Shown here: positions 5,351 through 5,432 of the stretch, in pieces
How positions within the stretch are numbered: position 1 is the stretch's first letter
How the letters are laid out: each line of letters begins with the position of its first letter
Assembly: GCA_963656085.1 (NCBI GenBank)
Contig: CAVKHV010000086.1
Coordinates: 1 to 5,432 of the forward strand
Origin: CAVALG01 sp963656085
Lineage (GTDB): Bacteria > Bacillota > Clostridia > Oscillospirales > Acutalibacteraceae
Direction: 5' to 3'
DNA length: 5,432 nt
Notes under the pieces: generated by a model
The model's input: only the letters and a program-made list of their open reading frames with translations
Databases searched by the model: none
Told to the model about the DNA's origin: nothing
Position numbers and translations under genes: made by a program

Positions 5351-5432
5351 TTGCGGCGGCAGAGCCGCCCTTGCCTCCACCTGACGGGGGAGGTGGGTTT
5401 TGCCCTGCGGGCAAAACTCGGAGGGGGAGAAA
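5351..5432 (-). repeat. Multi-hairpin element, copy 2 (inverted, runs to window edge)
   Basis: Read on the minus strand it opens TTTCTCCCCCTCCGAG. Hairpin 1 is then GTTTTGCCC/GGGCAAAAC (5417-5409, 5405-5397), a perfect 9-bp stem with a 3-nt loop. Next is the conserved CACCTCCCCCGTCAG block with hairpin 2, then AGGCAAG, then hairpin 3 GGCGGC/GCCGCC (5369-5364, 5360-5355). The order of parts is the same as copy 1, while hairpins 1 and 3 differ in sequence but keep pairing. Confidence 0.8.

Larger units (their letters stand above)
4963..5432. other. Gene-free repeat region
   Basis: About 470 bp with no credible coding region on either strand. Positions 4963-5005 show nothing I recognise. From 5006 to the window edge the sequence is almost entirely repeats: two tandem copies of a heptamer-array unit, one inverted heptamer array, and two oppositely oriented copies of a multi-hairpin element. 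The region continues beyond the window, so its full extent and the gene on its far side are unknown. No transposase, integrase or tRNA is present. Confidence 0.85.

Noticed and set aside
5006..5432. MITE or insertion sequence remnant
   Set aside because: No terminal inverted repeat pair with flanking target duplication can be defined, because the region runs off the window and no transposase fragment is visible.

Overview
The window looks like a chromosomal segment from a Gram-positive anaerobe of class Clostridia, probably an Oscillospirales or Ruminococcaceae-like gut lineage. This rests on consensus GGAGG ribosome binding sites, near-consensus sigma-A promoters with 17-bp spacers, a compact separate secD and secF pair, and a GC-rich multi-hairpin intergenic repeat of a style I associate with gut Clostridia. 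The taxonomy is inference, not proof.

Layout: (1) 1-183 is a leader with no gene, ending in a strong RBS. (2) 184-1068 (+) encodes a 294-residue EamA/DMT-type ten-helix transporter. (3) 1097-1126 is a bidirectional Rho-independent terminator between convergent genes. (4) 3462-1137 (-) is a secD-secF operon with an 8-bp overlap, driven by its own promoter at 3541-3569. (5) 4902-3625 (-) encodes a fold-type I PLP aminotransferase of the aspartate aminotransferase family once labelled MocR-like, with its own promoter at 4934-4962. Its start codon is ambiguous. (6) 4963-5432 holds no gene and is packed with structured repeats that run off the window.

The three functional blocks are housekeeping and do not obviously form one pathway. 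SecD and SecF together form the proton-driven accessory complex of the Sec translocon; the residues of the known SecDF proton pathway are all present. The aminotransferase is a stand-alone amino-acid metabolism gene, and the transporter is a monocistronic permease of unknown substrate.

The unusual part is the 3' repeat region. It contains three arrays of a degenerate heptamer (NTAGAYR; 4, 5 and 5 units). Two lie in direct tandem, each with a homologous 61-nt tail, and one is inverted. There are also two oppositely oriented copies of a three-hairpin element. The first hairpin has a different sequence in each copy but is perfectly paired in both, which is covariation-like evidence that structure is what is kept. 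I see no protein-coding system there, and I do not claim a new defence or mobile system. The modular repeat family is the item most worth following up.
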